This document shows, one piece after another, positions 55,705 through 63,621 of a DNA stretch of 64,000 nucleotides. The DNA lies in NCBI RefSeq assembly GCF_002295065.1, contig NZ_NSGG01000024.1, positions 1-64,000 on the forward strand, written 5' to 3'. A program made the translations under genes and the position numbers. The stretch's first letter is position 1; every line of letters begins with the position of its first letter. The notes beneath the pieces are model-generated. The model saw nothing but the letters and a program-made list of their open reading frames with translations, was not told the DNA's origin and made no database searches. Source of the stretch: Mesorhizobium sp. WSM3859. Its GTDB lineage: Bacteria > Pseudomonadota > Alphaproteobacteria > Rhizobiales > Rhizobiaceae.

Positions 55705-56622
55705 TCACGCCCTGAGCGTCAGCCGTTGCCGCGACAGCTTGCGGTAGGAGGACGGCGTCATCTTGTGCTTGCGCAGGAAGGCGCGGTTGAAGTTCGAGAT
55801 GTTCATATAGCCGACCTGGAAGCAGATGTCGGTGATCGGGATCTCGGTGTCGGCGAGCAGCTTGCAGGCCTGCCAGAGCCTCAGCTTGGCGACATGGTCG
55901 CTGAAGGAGTTGCCGGTGTTCTTCTGGAAGAAGCGCGAGAACGTGCTTTCGCTCATGCCAGCCAATGCCGCCACCTCCGGCAGCTTCAGGTCCTCGGCAA
56001 AGTGCTGGAACAGATAGGTCAGCGAGCGCTGGATGATATCGAGCGATTCTGCGTCGAGCAGCGGGGAGAAATCCGGCGACGACAACAGCGCGTATTCGTC
56101 GGTGGTGGCCAGCAGATCCAGCAGCTCGAGGAACAGGCGGAACCGCGCCAGCCCGTGCACCTCGCCCATTCTTTGCATCAGCTCGGCGCCGTCGAGCGCC
56201 GCCTGGCCATGGAACACCATGCCGCGCAGCGAGCGTTCCAGGAACGGCTCCAGCTCGCGCAGCTCCGGCAGCAGCCCCGAAGAGCCGCGCAGCCGCTCGG
56301 GATCGAATTGCAGCACGATATCGCGGCCCTCGATCAGCTCGCCCGGCTGCACCGCCGTCACCCAGTCATGCGGCAGCCCGCCGCCGACGATGGTCAGATA
56401 GCCAGGCCCGAACTCGCCGATATGGTCGCCGACCAGCACCACGCCGGATGATTTCCTGAGCAAGTGGATCTCGTATTCCGGATGGAAATTCCAGACATTG
56501 CGCTCCCACGGATAATCGTCCAGCCGCCACAGGAAACTCTCGCTCGCCTCCGTCACGATATGCTCGAAGGCGGGCGCTGTGCGCGGAATCGCGGCCGTAT
56601 TCTTTCTGCGCCTGAACGGCAT
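55705..56622 (-). CDS. AraC-family transcriptional regulator
   Basis: The protein has 305 residues. An N-terminal cupin-like sensor (WERNVWNFHPEYEIHLLRKSSGVVLVGDHIGEFGPGYLTIVGGGLPHDW) is followed by the double HTH (LPEVAALAGMSESTFSRFFQKNTG and ITDICFQVGYMNISNFNRAFLRKHKMTPSSYRK). It lies directly upstream of, and in line with, the second importer operon, so it is the likely activator of that operon. It is divergent from the MATE gene. Confidence 0.9.
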   Translation of the reverse strand: MPFRRRKNTAAIPRTAPAFEHIVTEASESFLWRLDDYPWERNVWNFHPEYEIHLLRKSSGVVLVGDHIGEFGPGYLTIVGGGLPHDWVTAVQPGELIEGRDIVLQFDPERLRGSSGLLPELRELEPFLERSLRGMVFHGQAALDGAELMQRMGEVHGLARFRLFLELLDLLATTDEYALLSSPDFSPLLDAESLDIIQRSLTYLFQHFAEDLKLPEVAALAGMSESTFSRFFQKNTGNSFSDHVAKLRLWQACKLLADTEIPITDICFQVGYMNISNFNRAFLRKHKMTPSSYRKLSRQRLTLRA

Positions 56623-56860
56623 TCAGTCCTCCCGGCATGGCGCGCCGGCTGCGCATGCCCGGGGGCATCCGTAGCAGCCTACGGCCGGCAAATGAAAGAG
56701 GCGTCGCGGAATCCGGGCTCCGCCTGGATCAATCGCTAACCCGGCCTCCTCCCTTGCCAACATGTCGCTTTTCATCCACAAGGCGACGCAAATGGCGCCA
56801 TTTTGCGCTGTGCGGCTTCCGGCCTTTTGCCGACGCGCCGTGTTCTGAAAGAGCGGAACA

Positions 56861-58264
56861 ATGTCTGCGATCGAAACCGGCGCTCTCGCGCCGGAAAACC
56901 TTTGGCGTCAGGAAATCAGGGCGACGGCAGCACTCGCCTGGCCGATGGTGCTGACCAATCTCGGCCAGACCGCGATGACCGCGACCGACGTCATGATGAT
57001 GGGGCGCCTGGGCGCCGATACGCTGGCCGCTGGCGCTCTCGGCGCCAACCTCTATTTCATGCCGATGATCTTCGGTCTCGGCCTGATGCTGGCGACCTCG
57101 CCGATGATGGCGACGGAGCTCGGCCGCCGTCGCCACTCCGTGCGCGACCTGCGCCGCACCGTGCGCCAGGGCCTGTGGCTGGCGATCCTGATCTCGATCC
57201 CGATCTGGTTGTTCCTCTGGCACGGCGAAGAGGTGCTTTCGGCCATGGGTCAAAAGCCGGAGCTCGCGCATGAGGCCGGCATCTACCTGCACTGGCTGCA
57301 ATGGGCGGTGCTGCCCTTCTACGGTTATATCGTGCTGCGCTCCTTCATCTCGGCGCTGGAGCGGCCGGGCTGGGCGCTGATCATCGTTTTCGTCGCGGTC
57401 GCCTGCAACGCCTTCTTCAACTGGGTGTTCATGTTCGGCAATCTCGGCGTCAAGTCGATGGGCATCGCCGGCTCCGGCCTCGCCACGACTTTGTCCAGCA
57501 CGCTGATGTTCGTCGGCCTGGCTGCCGTGGTGATGCTGGAGAAGAAATTCCGCCGTTATCGTCTCTTCGGTCGCTTCTGGCGCGCCGACTGGCCGCGCTT
57601 CCGCGGCCTGTTGAGACTCGGTCTGCCGATCGCCGGCATCCTCGCCTTCGAGGTGACGATCTTCAATGCGGCGGCCCTGCTCATGGGCCTGATCGATGCG
57701 GACTCGCTCGCCGCCCATGCGATCGCCATCCAAATCGCCTCGATCTCCTTCATGGTGCCGCTCGGCCTCAACCAGGCCGTCACGGTCCGGGTCGGCCTGG
57801 CGCATGGCGCCGGCAATCCGGAAGGCGTCTCGCGCGCCGGCTGGACAGCTTTCACCATCGGCGTGTCCTTCATGGCGCTGATGGGTCTGGTGATGATTCT
57901 GTGGCCGCACACGCTGATCAGCGCCTTCATCGATCTCGCCGATCCGGCCAATGCCAGGGTGATCACGCTCGCCGTATCGTTCCTGGTGTTTGCGGCACTT
58001 TTCCAGATCTTCGACGGCGCCCAGGCGGTGACCGCCGGCATGTTGCGCGGCCTGCACGACACCACGGTGCCGATGATCTACGCCGCGATCGGCTATTGGG
58101 GCGTCGGCCTGCCGCTCGGCGTGCTGCTCGCCTTCCATTTCGGCCTGAACGGCGTCGGCATCTGGATCGGCCTGGCCACAGGGCTCGCCGTGGTGGCGGC
58201 GCTGCTGCTCGTGCGCTGGCTCAGGCGCGACCGCATCGCGCCGGGACTGTCCTTCGGGCATTGA
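56861..58264 (+). CDS. MATE-family multidrug/toxin exporter (NorM type)
   Basis: The protein has 467 residues and twelve membrane spans in two homologous halves (ATAALAWPMVLTNLGQTAMTATDVMMMGRLG and FRGLLRLGLPIAGILAFEVTIFNAAALLMGLID). PLGLNQAVTVRVGLAHGAGN and the conserved N-terminal Asp region fit NorM. It exports cationic compounds in exchange for Na+ or H+. It is a single gene; the 238-base upstream gap is shared with the divergent AraC gene. Confidence 0.92.
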   Translation: MSAIETGALAPENLWRQEIRATAALAWPMVLTNLGQTAMTATDVMMMGRLGADTLAAGALGANLYFMPMIFGLGLMLATSPMMATELGRRRHSVRDLRRTVRQGLWLAILISIPIWLFLWHGEEVLSAMGQKPELAHEAGIYLHWLQWAVLPFYGYIVLRSFISALERPGWALIIVFVAVACNAFFNWVFMFGNLGVKSMGIAGSGLATTLSSTLMFVGLAAVVMLEKKFRRYRLFGRFWRADWPRFRGLLRLGLPIAGILAFEVTIFNAAALLMGLIDADSLAAHAIAIQIASISFMVPLGLNQAVTVRVGLAHGAGNPEGVSRAGWTAFTIGVSFMALMGLVMILWPHTLISAFIDLADPANARVITLAVSFLVFAALFQIFDGAQAVTAGMLRGLHDTTVPMIYAAIGYWGVGLPLGVLLAFHFGLNGVGIWIGLATGLAVVAALLLVRWLRRDRIAPGLSFGH

Positions 58265-58285
58265 GGCGGAAGCCGCCTGAGCTGC

Positions 58286-59144
58286 CTACTGCTTCAACAG
58301 GGCGAGGAAGTCGGGAACTTCCTTGAGTGCCGCCGCGCGTGCGGCCGGGTTTGGGCCCGCATGAGCAGTGCCATCGCCATTGGCCGTGTAGGCCAGCCCA
58401 TGCAGTTCGTGAAGCTTCTGCGCCTCATTGTCGAAATCATGATAGGCGTTTGGATATAGGATGAGTTTTACCTTGTTGCGATTGGCATCGGCCAGCGTCT
58501 TGCACGGTCTGGCAGGCGTCCAGTCGTCCGCCTCGCCCATCACGATGAGCAGCGGAACGCGGGTTGTCCAATCGCCCTTGTCTGCCATGGCGGTACAACC
58601 CGGATAGAAGGCGACGGCCGCGCGAAAGTCCGGCGAGCCCGTGTTCGGCCGGTCTTTCGGCCGTACCGTGTAAAGCACGCTCGAGCCGCCGTTCGACCAG
58701 CCGAGCAGGCCGATAGAGTCCGGCTTCACATAGGGCCGCGTCTCCAGATAGGGGCGGGCGGCATTGGCGTCCTCCACCCGTTCGCGAAAAGGCTCGACCC
58801 GCCGGTCGTCATTGCGGCGTTGCGGACCGAGGTCGCGCGAGCCGTAGCTGTCTGGAAAGAGCACGACATAGCCGAGTGCGGCAAGCCGCCGGCCCAAATC
58901 GGCATGGCGCGGGCTGAGCCCTATGATCTTGCTGCTCCACAGCCCGCTGCAGCCATGCATGGCGACGACCGCCGGAAACGGTCTTGTCCTGATGGTTTGA
59001 ACAGCCTCGCGTCCAGCGCCCCGGCTGGTTCTCGCCATCGGCCGGGATGCTTACGCTTACAGGCTCCTGCTCGGCTGCCATGACCGGTCGGACCAGCCCA
59101 AGGGCGACCAAGCCAGCGAGCGCGACAAGATGTTTCGCCTGCAT
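58286..59144 (-). pseudogene. dienelactone-hydrolase-family secreted protein, two frameshifts
   Basis: The start is the ATG at 59144 after GGGAGGGAGGA, with a signal peptide (LVALAGLVALGLVRPVMA-AE). The reading is frame 1 to ADGENQP, then ALDARLFKPSGQD in a second frame, then FPAVVAMHGCSGLW and the rest to 58286 in a third. Both breaks lose one base in short G or C runs, near 59019-59022 and 58973-58977 (plus-strand numbering). The catalytic region (LLGWSNGGSS nucleophile Ser, GEADDW Asp, YPNAYHDFD His) is intact. Two losses of the same sort within 50 bases could be sequencing error. Confidence 0.8.
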
Positions 59145-59258
59145 CGCCAACCGTCCTCCCTCCCAAGAAAGCGTTACGCTCACAGTGAGGCGCACGCCGG
59201 CTTTGCTACAAATCACGGTTGCGTGGTGTGAGAGAGCGAGGCATCGCATCACTGCGCC

Positions 59259-59306
59259 TTGAATGTACGGACAAATAGCCGTATATTACGTACATAGTGC
59301 CGTACA
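59259..59306 (+). promoter_or_regulatory. promoter with GTAC-type operator before the RHH-YfbU gene
   Basis: ttgaat (59259-59264) and tatatt (59282-59287) are 17 bases apart. Three copies of the element TGTACG/CGTACA cover this area: tgtacg at 59264-59269, cgtaca at 59289-59294 and cgtaca at 59301-59306. The first two make an inverted pair around the -10 box. Autoregulation by the RHH protein is likely by analogy. Confidence 0.6.
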
Positions 59307-59330
59307 ACTGTGAAATCCGGGGAATTAAGG

Positions 59331-60026
59331 ATGGTTCCGAAAACCGAGCGCTTTGAAATGAGGTTGGACCCGCGGACCGTCGAGTTGATCGACAATTGGG
59401 CAGATGAACACCCTGAGGTGGCATCCAGAGCGGAAGCAATGCGACAGCTCGTCGAGGCCGGCCTCGCGGCTGATGCCAGCCGAGGTCGGCTCAACCCTTC
59501 GAGAAGCGAGAAGCTGATCATCTGGTTGCTGACTGAGCTTCTCAAGCAACAGGAGGATTACGAAGATCGGGAGACGGTTAAGCTCATCCAAGACGCCATT
59601 TACGGAGGGCATTTCTGGGCGCTCGAATGGGAGTTGACCGGCCTCTTCGGCCCCCAGAACGACAAGCCTCATGAGGTCGATTTCGTAACTCGCACGATGA
59701 CGATGTGGCGCCAGATCGAAAGGGCGGCCGCCAAGTGGACCGACAAAGACCGCGATCGTGTCGAAGCGGAGACAGGAAGGTGGAACCGCGATCCCAAGTT
59801 CGATGGGTTCGACGGCAACGAGGAAGGCACCTACTTCAGTATCGCACGGTTCCTCGTCCGAAACATGGGGCGCTTCGAAGAGTTTAAGAACAGGTCACTC
59901 AACTCACATTGCAACCGGGTCGCGGAATACCGGGCGATGCTGGCTGTGTACGATCGCATCGAACACAGGCCCACGCGCGATGGTCTTGTGCTCGACGACG
60001 TGATCAAGATCCTGAAGCACGGATAG
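59331..60026 (+). CDS. ribbon-helix-helix + YfbU-domain protein
   Basis: The protein has 231 residues from the ATG at 59331, preceded by GGGG; a GTG at 59310 is possible. Residues about 5-47 form a ribbon-helix-helix DNA-binding unit (ERFEMRLDPRTVELIDNWADEHPEVASRAEAMRQLVEAGL). Residues about 60-230 match YfbU (KLIIWLLTELLK, FDGFDGNEEGTYFSIARFLVRNMGRFEEF, NSHCNRVAEYRAMLAVYDRI). YfbU of E. coli has no firm function but has been linked to cell death. The fusion suggests a DNA-bound regulator with toxin-antitoxin-like behaviour; that is inference. Confidence 0.8.
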   Translation: MVPKTERFEMRLDPRTVELIDNWADEHPEVASRAEAMRQLVEAGLAADASRGRLNPSRSEKLIIWLLTELLKQQEDYEDRETVKLIQDAIYGGHFWALEWELTGLFGPQNDKPHEVDFVTRTMTMWRQIERAAAKWTDKDRDRVEAETGRWNRDPKFDGFDGNEEGTYFSIARFLVRNMGRFEEFKNRSLNSHCNRVAEYRAMLAVYDRIEHRPTRDGLVLDDVIKILKHG

Positions 60027-60047
60027 CTTCGGCTTGGTCGCCTCCGG

Positions 60048-60695
60048 TCAGTGCGCCGACGCCTGCTTTTCGAGCGACCGCGCATACTGCGTCAGCGGGA
60101 AGCACATGACGAAGAAGATCAGCGCCACGAGCCCGTAGACCTTGAACGGCTCGAAGGTCGCGTTGTTGATGGCGTTGGAGGTTCGCACCAGTTCCTCGAA
60201 GCCGATGATCGAGGTCAGCGCCGTCGATTTGATCAACTGCACCAGGAAGCCGACGGTCGGCGCGCGGGTGATCGCGAAGGCCTGCGGCAGGATGATCAGC
60301 CGCAGTTCCTGCAGATAGTGCAGCCCTAGGCTGGCGCCGGCGTCCCATTGTCCGCGCGGCAGCGCGTCGACGCCGCTGCGCCAGATTTCGGCGAGATAGG
60401 CGCTGGCGAAGAAGGTCAGGCCCAGCACCGCCGCCGTCCACGGCTCGATGCGCAGGCCGAGCATCGGCAGGCCGAAGAACATCAGGAAGAGCTGCATCAA
60501 AAGCGGCGTGCCCTGGAATAGCGCGATATAGCCCGAGGCTATCCGCTTCACCCATTTGTTTTTGGCAATGCGGAAGAACAGCACCACCAGCCCGACCAGC
60601 GCGCCGCCGATGAAGGCGGCGAGCGACAACAGCACCGTCCAGCGGGCGGCAAGCAGAAGGTTGCGGACGATGTCCCAGAACGTGAACTCGATCAT
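60048..60695 (-). CDS. amino-acid-type ABC transporter permease
   Basis: The protein has 215 residues with a HisM/GlnP-type fold: four to five membrane spans and the coupling loop AEIWRSGVDALPRGQWDAGASLGLHYLQELRLIILPQAF. RIAKNKWVKRIASGYIALFQGTPLLMQLFLMFFGLP is the family N-terminal signature. It overlaps the upstream permease gene by 4 bases (ATGA). It is the last gene of the operon; no ATPase gene follows. Confidence 0.9.
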   Translation of the reverse strand: MIEFTFWDIVRNLLLAARWTVLLSLAAFIGGALVGLVVLFFRIAKNKWVKRIASGYIALFQGTPLLMQLFLMFFGLPMLGLRIEPWTAAVLGLTFFASAYLAEIWRSGVDALPRGQWDAGASLGLHYLQELRLIILPQAFAITRAPTVGFLVQLIKSTALTSIIGFEELVRTSNAINNATFEPFKVYGLVALIFFVMCFPLTQYARSLEKQASAH

Positions 60696-61360
60696 GACAC
60701 GCCGGCTCCGAGAACCCGGCGGCCGCCGCTGACCAGCAGCCGGCGCAACCCCATCGACAGGCCGAGATAGACCATCGTCACGACGAAATAGGTCTCGAAA
60801 GCGCGGAATGTGCGGGCCTGCAGCATGTCGGCCTCGTAGGTCAATTCGCGCACCGCGATCTGCGACACCACGGCCGATTCCAGCATCATGATGACGATCT
60901 GGCTGGTCAGCGCCGGGTAGATCACTTTCAGCGCCTGCGGCAGCACGATCTTGATGAACACCTGACGTGGCCTGAGCCCGAGCGCAAGCGCCGCCTCCGT
61001 CTGGCCGCGCGGCACGGCGTCGAGACCAGCGCCGACGATCTCGATCGTGTAGGCCGCCATGTTGAGCGTCATCGCCAGCATCGCGGCCAGGATCGGATCG
61101 AGCCTGATGCCGAGGCTGGGCAGGCCGAAGAAGATGAAGAAAAGCTGCACCAGGAACGGCGTGTTGCGCATCACCTCGACATACCAGCCGATCGCCAGCT
61201 GAAGCGGCTTGGGGCCGTTTCGTTTGCCGGCGGCCCCGAGGATGCTGAGGAAGGTGCCGGCGAGCGTGGTGACGGCGATCAGAAGCAGCGTCATCGCCGC
61301 GCCGCGCGCGATCACGCCCGCCGCACCCGCAAGCCAGCCGAAGTCGAGGCTGTAGCCCAT
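60692..61360 (-). CDS. amino-acid-type ABC transporter permease
   Basis: The protein has 222 residues, homologous to its neighbour. GWYVEVMRNTPFLVQLFFIFFGLPSLGIRLDP and the loop IEIVGAGLDAVPRGQTEAALALGLRPRQVFIKIVLPQALKVIYPAL are typical. It should pair with the permease at 60048 as a heterodimer. It lies 67 bases after the binding-protein gene. Confidence 0.9.
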   Translation of the reverse strand: MGYSLDFGWLAGAAGVIARGAAMTLLLIAVTTLAGTFLSILGAAGKRNGPKPLQLAIGWYVEVMRNTPFLVQLFFIFFGLPSLGIRLDPILAAMLAMTLNMAAYTIEIVGAGLDAVPRGQTEAALALGLRPRQVFIKIVLPQALKVIYPALTSQIVIMMLESAVVSQIAVRELTYEADMLQARTFRAFETYFVVTMVYLGLSMGLRRLLVSGGRRVLGAGVS

Positions 61361-61389
61361 GGCGATTGACCTTGTTGGAGCAGGCGGAA

Positions 61390-61419
61390 CGGCTCAGCCC
61401 TTCATGACAGGCTGAGCCG
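61390..61419 (-). promoter_or_regulatory. intercistronic hairpin between binding-protein and permease genes
   Basis: A perfect 10-bp stem (cggctcagcc / ggctgagccg) with a 10-base loop lies in the 67-base gap, 8 bases behind the binding-protein stop. There is no T-run. The layout matches the hairpins in the three other importer operons. Confidence 0.7.
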
Positions 61420-61427
61420 CGCCGGAG

Positions 61428-62228
61428 TCAATCCTTGAGATTGTCGGGGTTGAGCGGCGTCTTCAGCCAGGCCTTCGAGCTCTCGTCCAGCTTGCCGTCG
61501 GCCAGCATCTTGGCCACAGCGTCGTTCACCGCCTTCTTAAGCCGGTCCTCGTTCTTGTTCAGGCCGATATGCGAGGGCGAGGTGAGCAGCTGGAATTTCT
61601 GCTCCGGCGCCAGCGCGTCCTGCTTGGCCAGCACCTGCGCGCCGACATCGTTGCCGACCACCATCAGCTGCGTCTGGCCGGAGATAAAGGCCTGGATGAC
61701 GGAATTGTAGTTGTCGAAGCGGCGGATATCGGCGGACGACGGCGCCGCCTCGGTCAGCGACGTATCTTCCAGCGTTCCGCGGTTGACGGCGATCGATTTG
61801 TCGGCGAGGTCTTCCTTGCCTTTGACCGCGAGCGCCTTCGGGCCGATGACGGCGATGTAGTAGGGCGCGTAGGCGGCGGCGAAATCGATCACCTGCTCGC
61901 GTTCCTTGGAGTAGCCTACGCTCATCAGGATATCGACGCGCTTGTCGGTGAGATAAGGGATGCGGTTCTGGCCGGTGACGCTGACCAGGTTGAGCTTCAC
62001 CTTCAAGGCATCGGCGATCGCCTGCGCCACATCGATGTCGTAGCCCTTGATGCTCATGTCGGCGCTGGCCGAGGAGAAGGGCGGGAAGTCCGAGAAGATG
62101 CCGACATTGATGGCGCCGGCCTTGGTGATGTCGTCGACGGCGTCAGCCTTGGCCTGCGTGGCGAGACCGGCGGCGCCGAGCATTACAGCCGCCGCGATGG
62201 CGGATTTCAGTGCGTTGCGAAGAGTCAT
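61428..62228 (-). CDS. amino-acid-type ABC transporter substrate-binding protein
   Basis: The protein has 266 residues from the ATG at 62228, with AGGGGAA ahead. The signal peptide ends AKA-DA. The family-3 binding fold is shown by GAINVGIFSDFPPFSSASADMSIKGYDIDVAQAIADAL, NRIPYLTDKRVDILMSVG and VNRGTLEDTSLTEAAP. Ligands in this family are polar amino acids, opines or amines. The agmatinase gene upstream on the same strand suggests arginine, agmatine or a guanidino compound. Confidence 0.88.
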   Translation of the reverse strand: MTLRNALKSAIAAAVMLGAAGLATQAKADAVDDITKAGAINVGIFSDFPPFSSASADMSIKGYDIDVAQAIADALKVKLNLVSVTGQNRIPYLTDKRVDILMSVGYSKEREQVIDFAAAYAPYYIAVIGPKALAVKGKEDLADKSIAVNRGTLEDTSLTEAAPSSADIRRFDNYNSVIQAFISGQTQLMVVGNDVGAQVLAKQDALAPEQKFQLLTSPSHIGLNKNEDRLKKAVNDAVAKMLADGKLDESSKAWLKTPLNPDNLKD

Positions 62229-62301
62229 TTTTTGGTTCCCCTGCTGGAAGCTCGTTTGTTTCGTCCGGCCGCCGGCTCCAGCGCGGCGGCCGTATTGGCT
62301 A

Positions 62302-62348
62302 AGCAATTCCAGGAAAAGTGTGACGCGGTTTTCCGTCCGGAATTGCGT
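62302..62348. repeat. dispersed agcaattcc...ggaattgcgt repeat, copy 4
   Basis: This is the reverse complement of copy 1, with ttccaggaaaagtgtga and ttttccgtccggaattg. It lies in the 134-base gap between the agmatinase and binding-protein genes, 14 bases from the agmatinase stop. Confidence 0.75.
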
Positions 62349-62362
62349 GAAATTAAGATGTT

Positions 62363-63418
62363 TCAGCCCTTCTTGATCGCCGGGCTGAACACCATCAGGC
62401 TCAGGATCTCGAACAGCACCTGCGCGCCGACATGGGCGGTGTTGGTGGTCGCGTCATATTGCGGCGCCACCTCGACGACGTCGCCGCCGACGATGTTGAG
62501 GCCCTTGAAGCCGCGCAGCAGCTCCAGCACCTCGCGCGTCGTCAGCCCGCCCACTTCCGGCGTGCCGGTGCCGGGCGCGAAGGCCGGATCGATGCTGTCG
62601 ACGTCGAAGGAGATGTAGGTCGGCCCGTCGCCGACGATTTTCCGTGCCTTCTCGATGATGGCGGGGATACCGAGCCCGGTCACCTCCTCGGCATGCACGA
62701 CGGTCATGCCGGACTCGTAGGTGAACTCCCACAGATATTCGGCCGAGCCGCGGATGCCGATCTGGATGGTGCGCGAGGGATCGAGCACCCCGTCCAGCAC
62801 CGCGTTGCGGAACGGTCCGCCATGGTGGAACTTGGTCATGTCGAACAGCCCGCTGGTGTCGCAATGGGCGTCGATATGGATCATGCCGACCGGAGCCTTC
62901 TTGCCGACCGCCTTCAGGATCGGATGGCTGATCGAATGGTCGCCGCCGACCGAGAGCGGTAGCACGCCGGCATCGACGATCTGGTTGGTGCGCTTTTCGA
63001 TATCTTCGTGGCTGATCTCCAGCCGGTAGCGGCTGCGGAACGGCGTGTCGCCGATGTCGGCGACGCGAAGCTCATGCGTCGGCGCGCATTCCAGCACATG
63101 ATTGTAAGGGCCGATGCGTTCGATGGCGCGCAGCGCGCGCGGCCCGAACCGCGAGCCGGGACGGTTGGTGACGCCGAGATCCATCGGCACGCCGATCATC
63201 GCCACCTGCAGGTCGCCGAAATCCGGGTTCTCGGCGGCGATCTCGCGGTAGGGCGCGGCAAGGAAGGTCGGGATGCCGGAATAGGGGGCGAGCCGCGTGC
63301 CCGACTTGTTGAAGATCTTGTCGGCGACCTTGCGGAACTTCGGGTCGAACATCTCGCCGCCATGGCTCTCGCCATATTTGCGGCGCAACGCTTCGAGCTT
63401 GCCGCGATCGTAACCCAT
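62363..63418 (-). CDS. speB: agmatinase (ureohydrolase family)
   Basis: The protein has 351 residues from the ATG at 63418, preceded by GAGGAGGA. The manganese-binding motifs GGDHSISHP, HIDAHCDT and SFDVDSIDPAFAPGTGTPEVGG are intact. RPGSRFGPRALR is a family signature. It hydrolyses agmatine to putrescine and urea, or a related guanidino acid; relatives include guanidinobutyrase. The urea produced could feed the urease encoded 30 kb away. It is divergent from a LysR gene that is probably its regulator. Confidence 0.9.
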   Translation of the reverse strand: MGYDRGKLEALRRKYGESHGGEMFDPKFRKVADKIFNKSGTRLAPYSGIPTFLAAPYREIAAENPDFGDLQVAMIGVPMDLGVTNRPGSRFGPRALRAIERIGPYNHVLECAPTHELRVADIGDTPFRSRYRLEISHEDIEKRTNQIVDAGVLPLSVGGDHSISHPILKAVGKKAPVGMIHIDAHCDTSGLFDMTKFHHGGPFRNAVLDGVLDPSRTIQIGIRGSAEYLWEFTYESGMTVVHAEEVTGLGIPAIIEKARKIVGDGPTYISFDVDSIDPAFAPGTGTPEVGGLTTREVLELLRGFKGLNIVGGDVVEVAPQYDATTNTAHVGAQVLFEILSLMVFSPAIKKG

Positions 63419-63589
63419 GTCCGGTCCTCCTCTGCCTGCTGCCCGCACGGACGATTTGCCAAGCCAGCCTGTCGCCCGGCTGGATCGTTGCCGCTGTTCC
63501 TGCGGATTTCACGTCTCTTGAAAGCTGTTCCGGACAAAAGTGTCGGGCAGCGGCATTGAAAAATCAATTGATATTGTTAGGGTCTTTGC

Positions 63590-63606
63590 TGTGAGAAAAT
63601 CTCACA
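63590..63606. promoter_or_regulatory. perfect palindrome between agmatinase and LysR genes
   Basis: tgtgaga and tctcaca flank aaa. It lies 15 bases before the LysR start codon, in the 203-base divergent region. The position fits an autoregulatory site; the sequence is more symmetrical than the usual T-N11-A LysR box. Confidence 0.5.
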
Positions 63607-63621
63607 AAGTAGGAGCCCTTC

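Noticed and set aside
56729..58261. Minus-strand open frame of 510 codons opposite the MATE gene
   Set aside because: It is extremely His/Gln/Arg-rich and exactly antisense to a twelve-span transporter gene.
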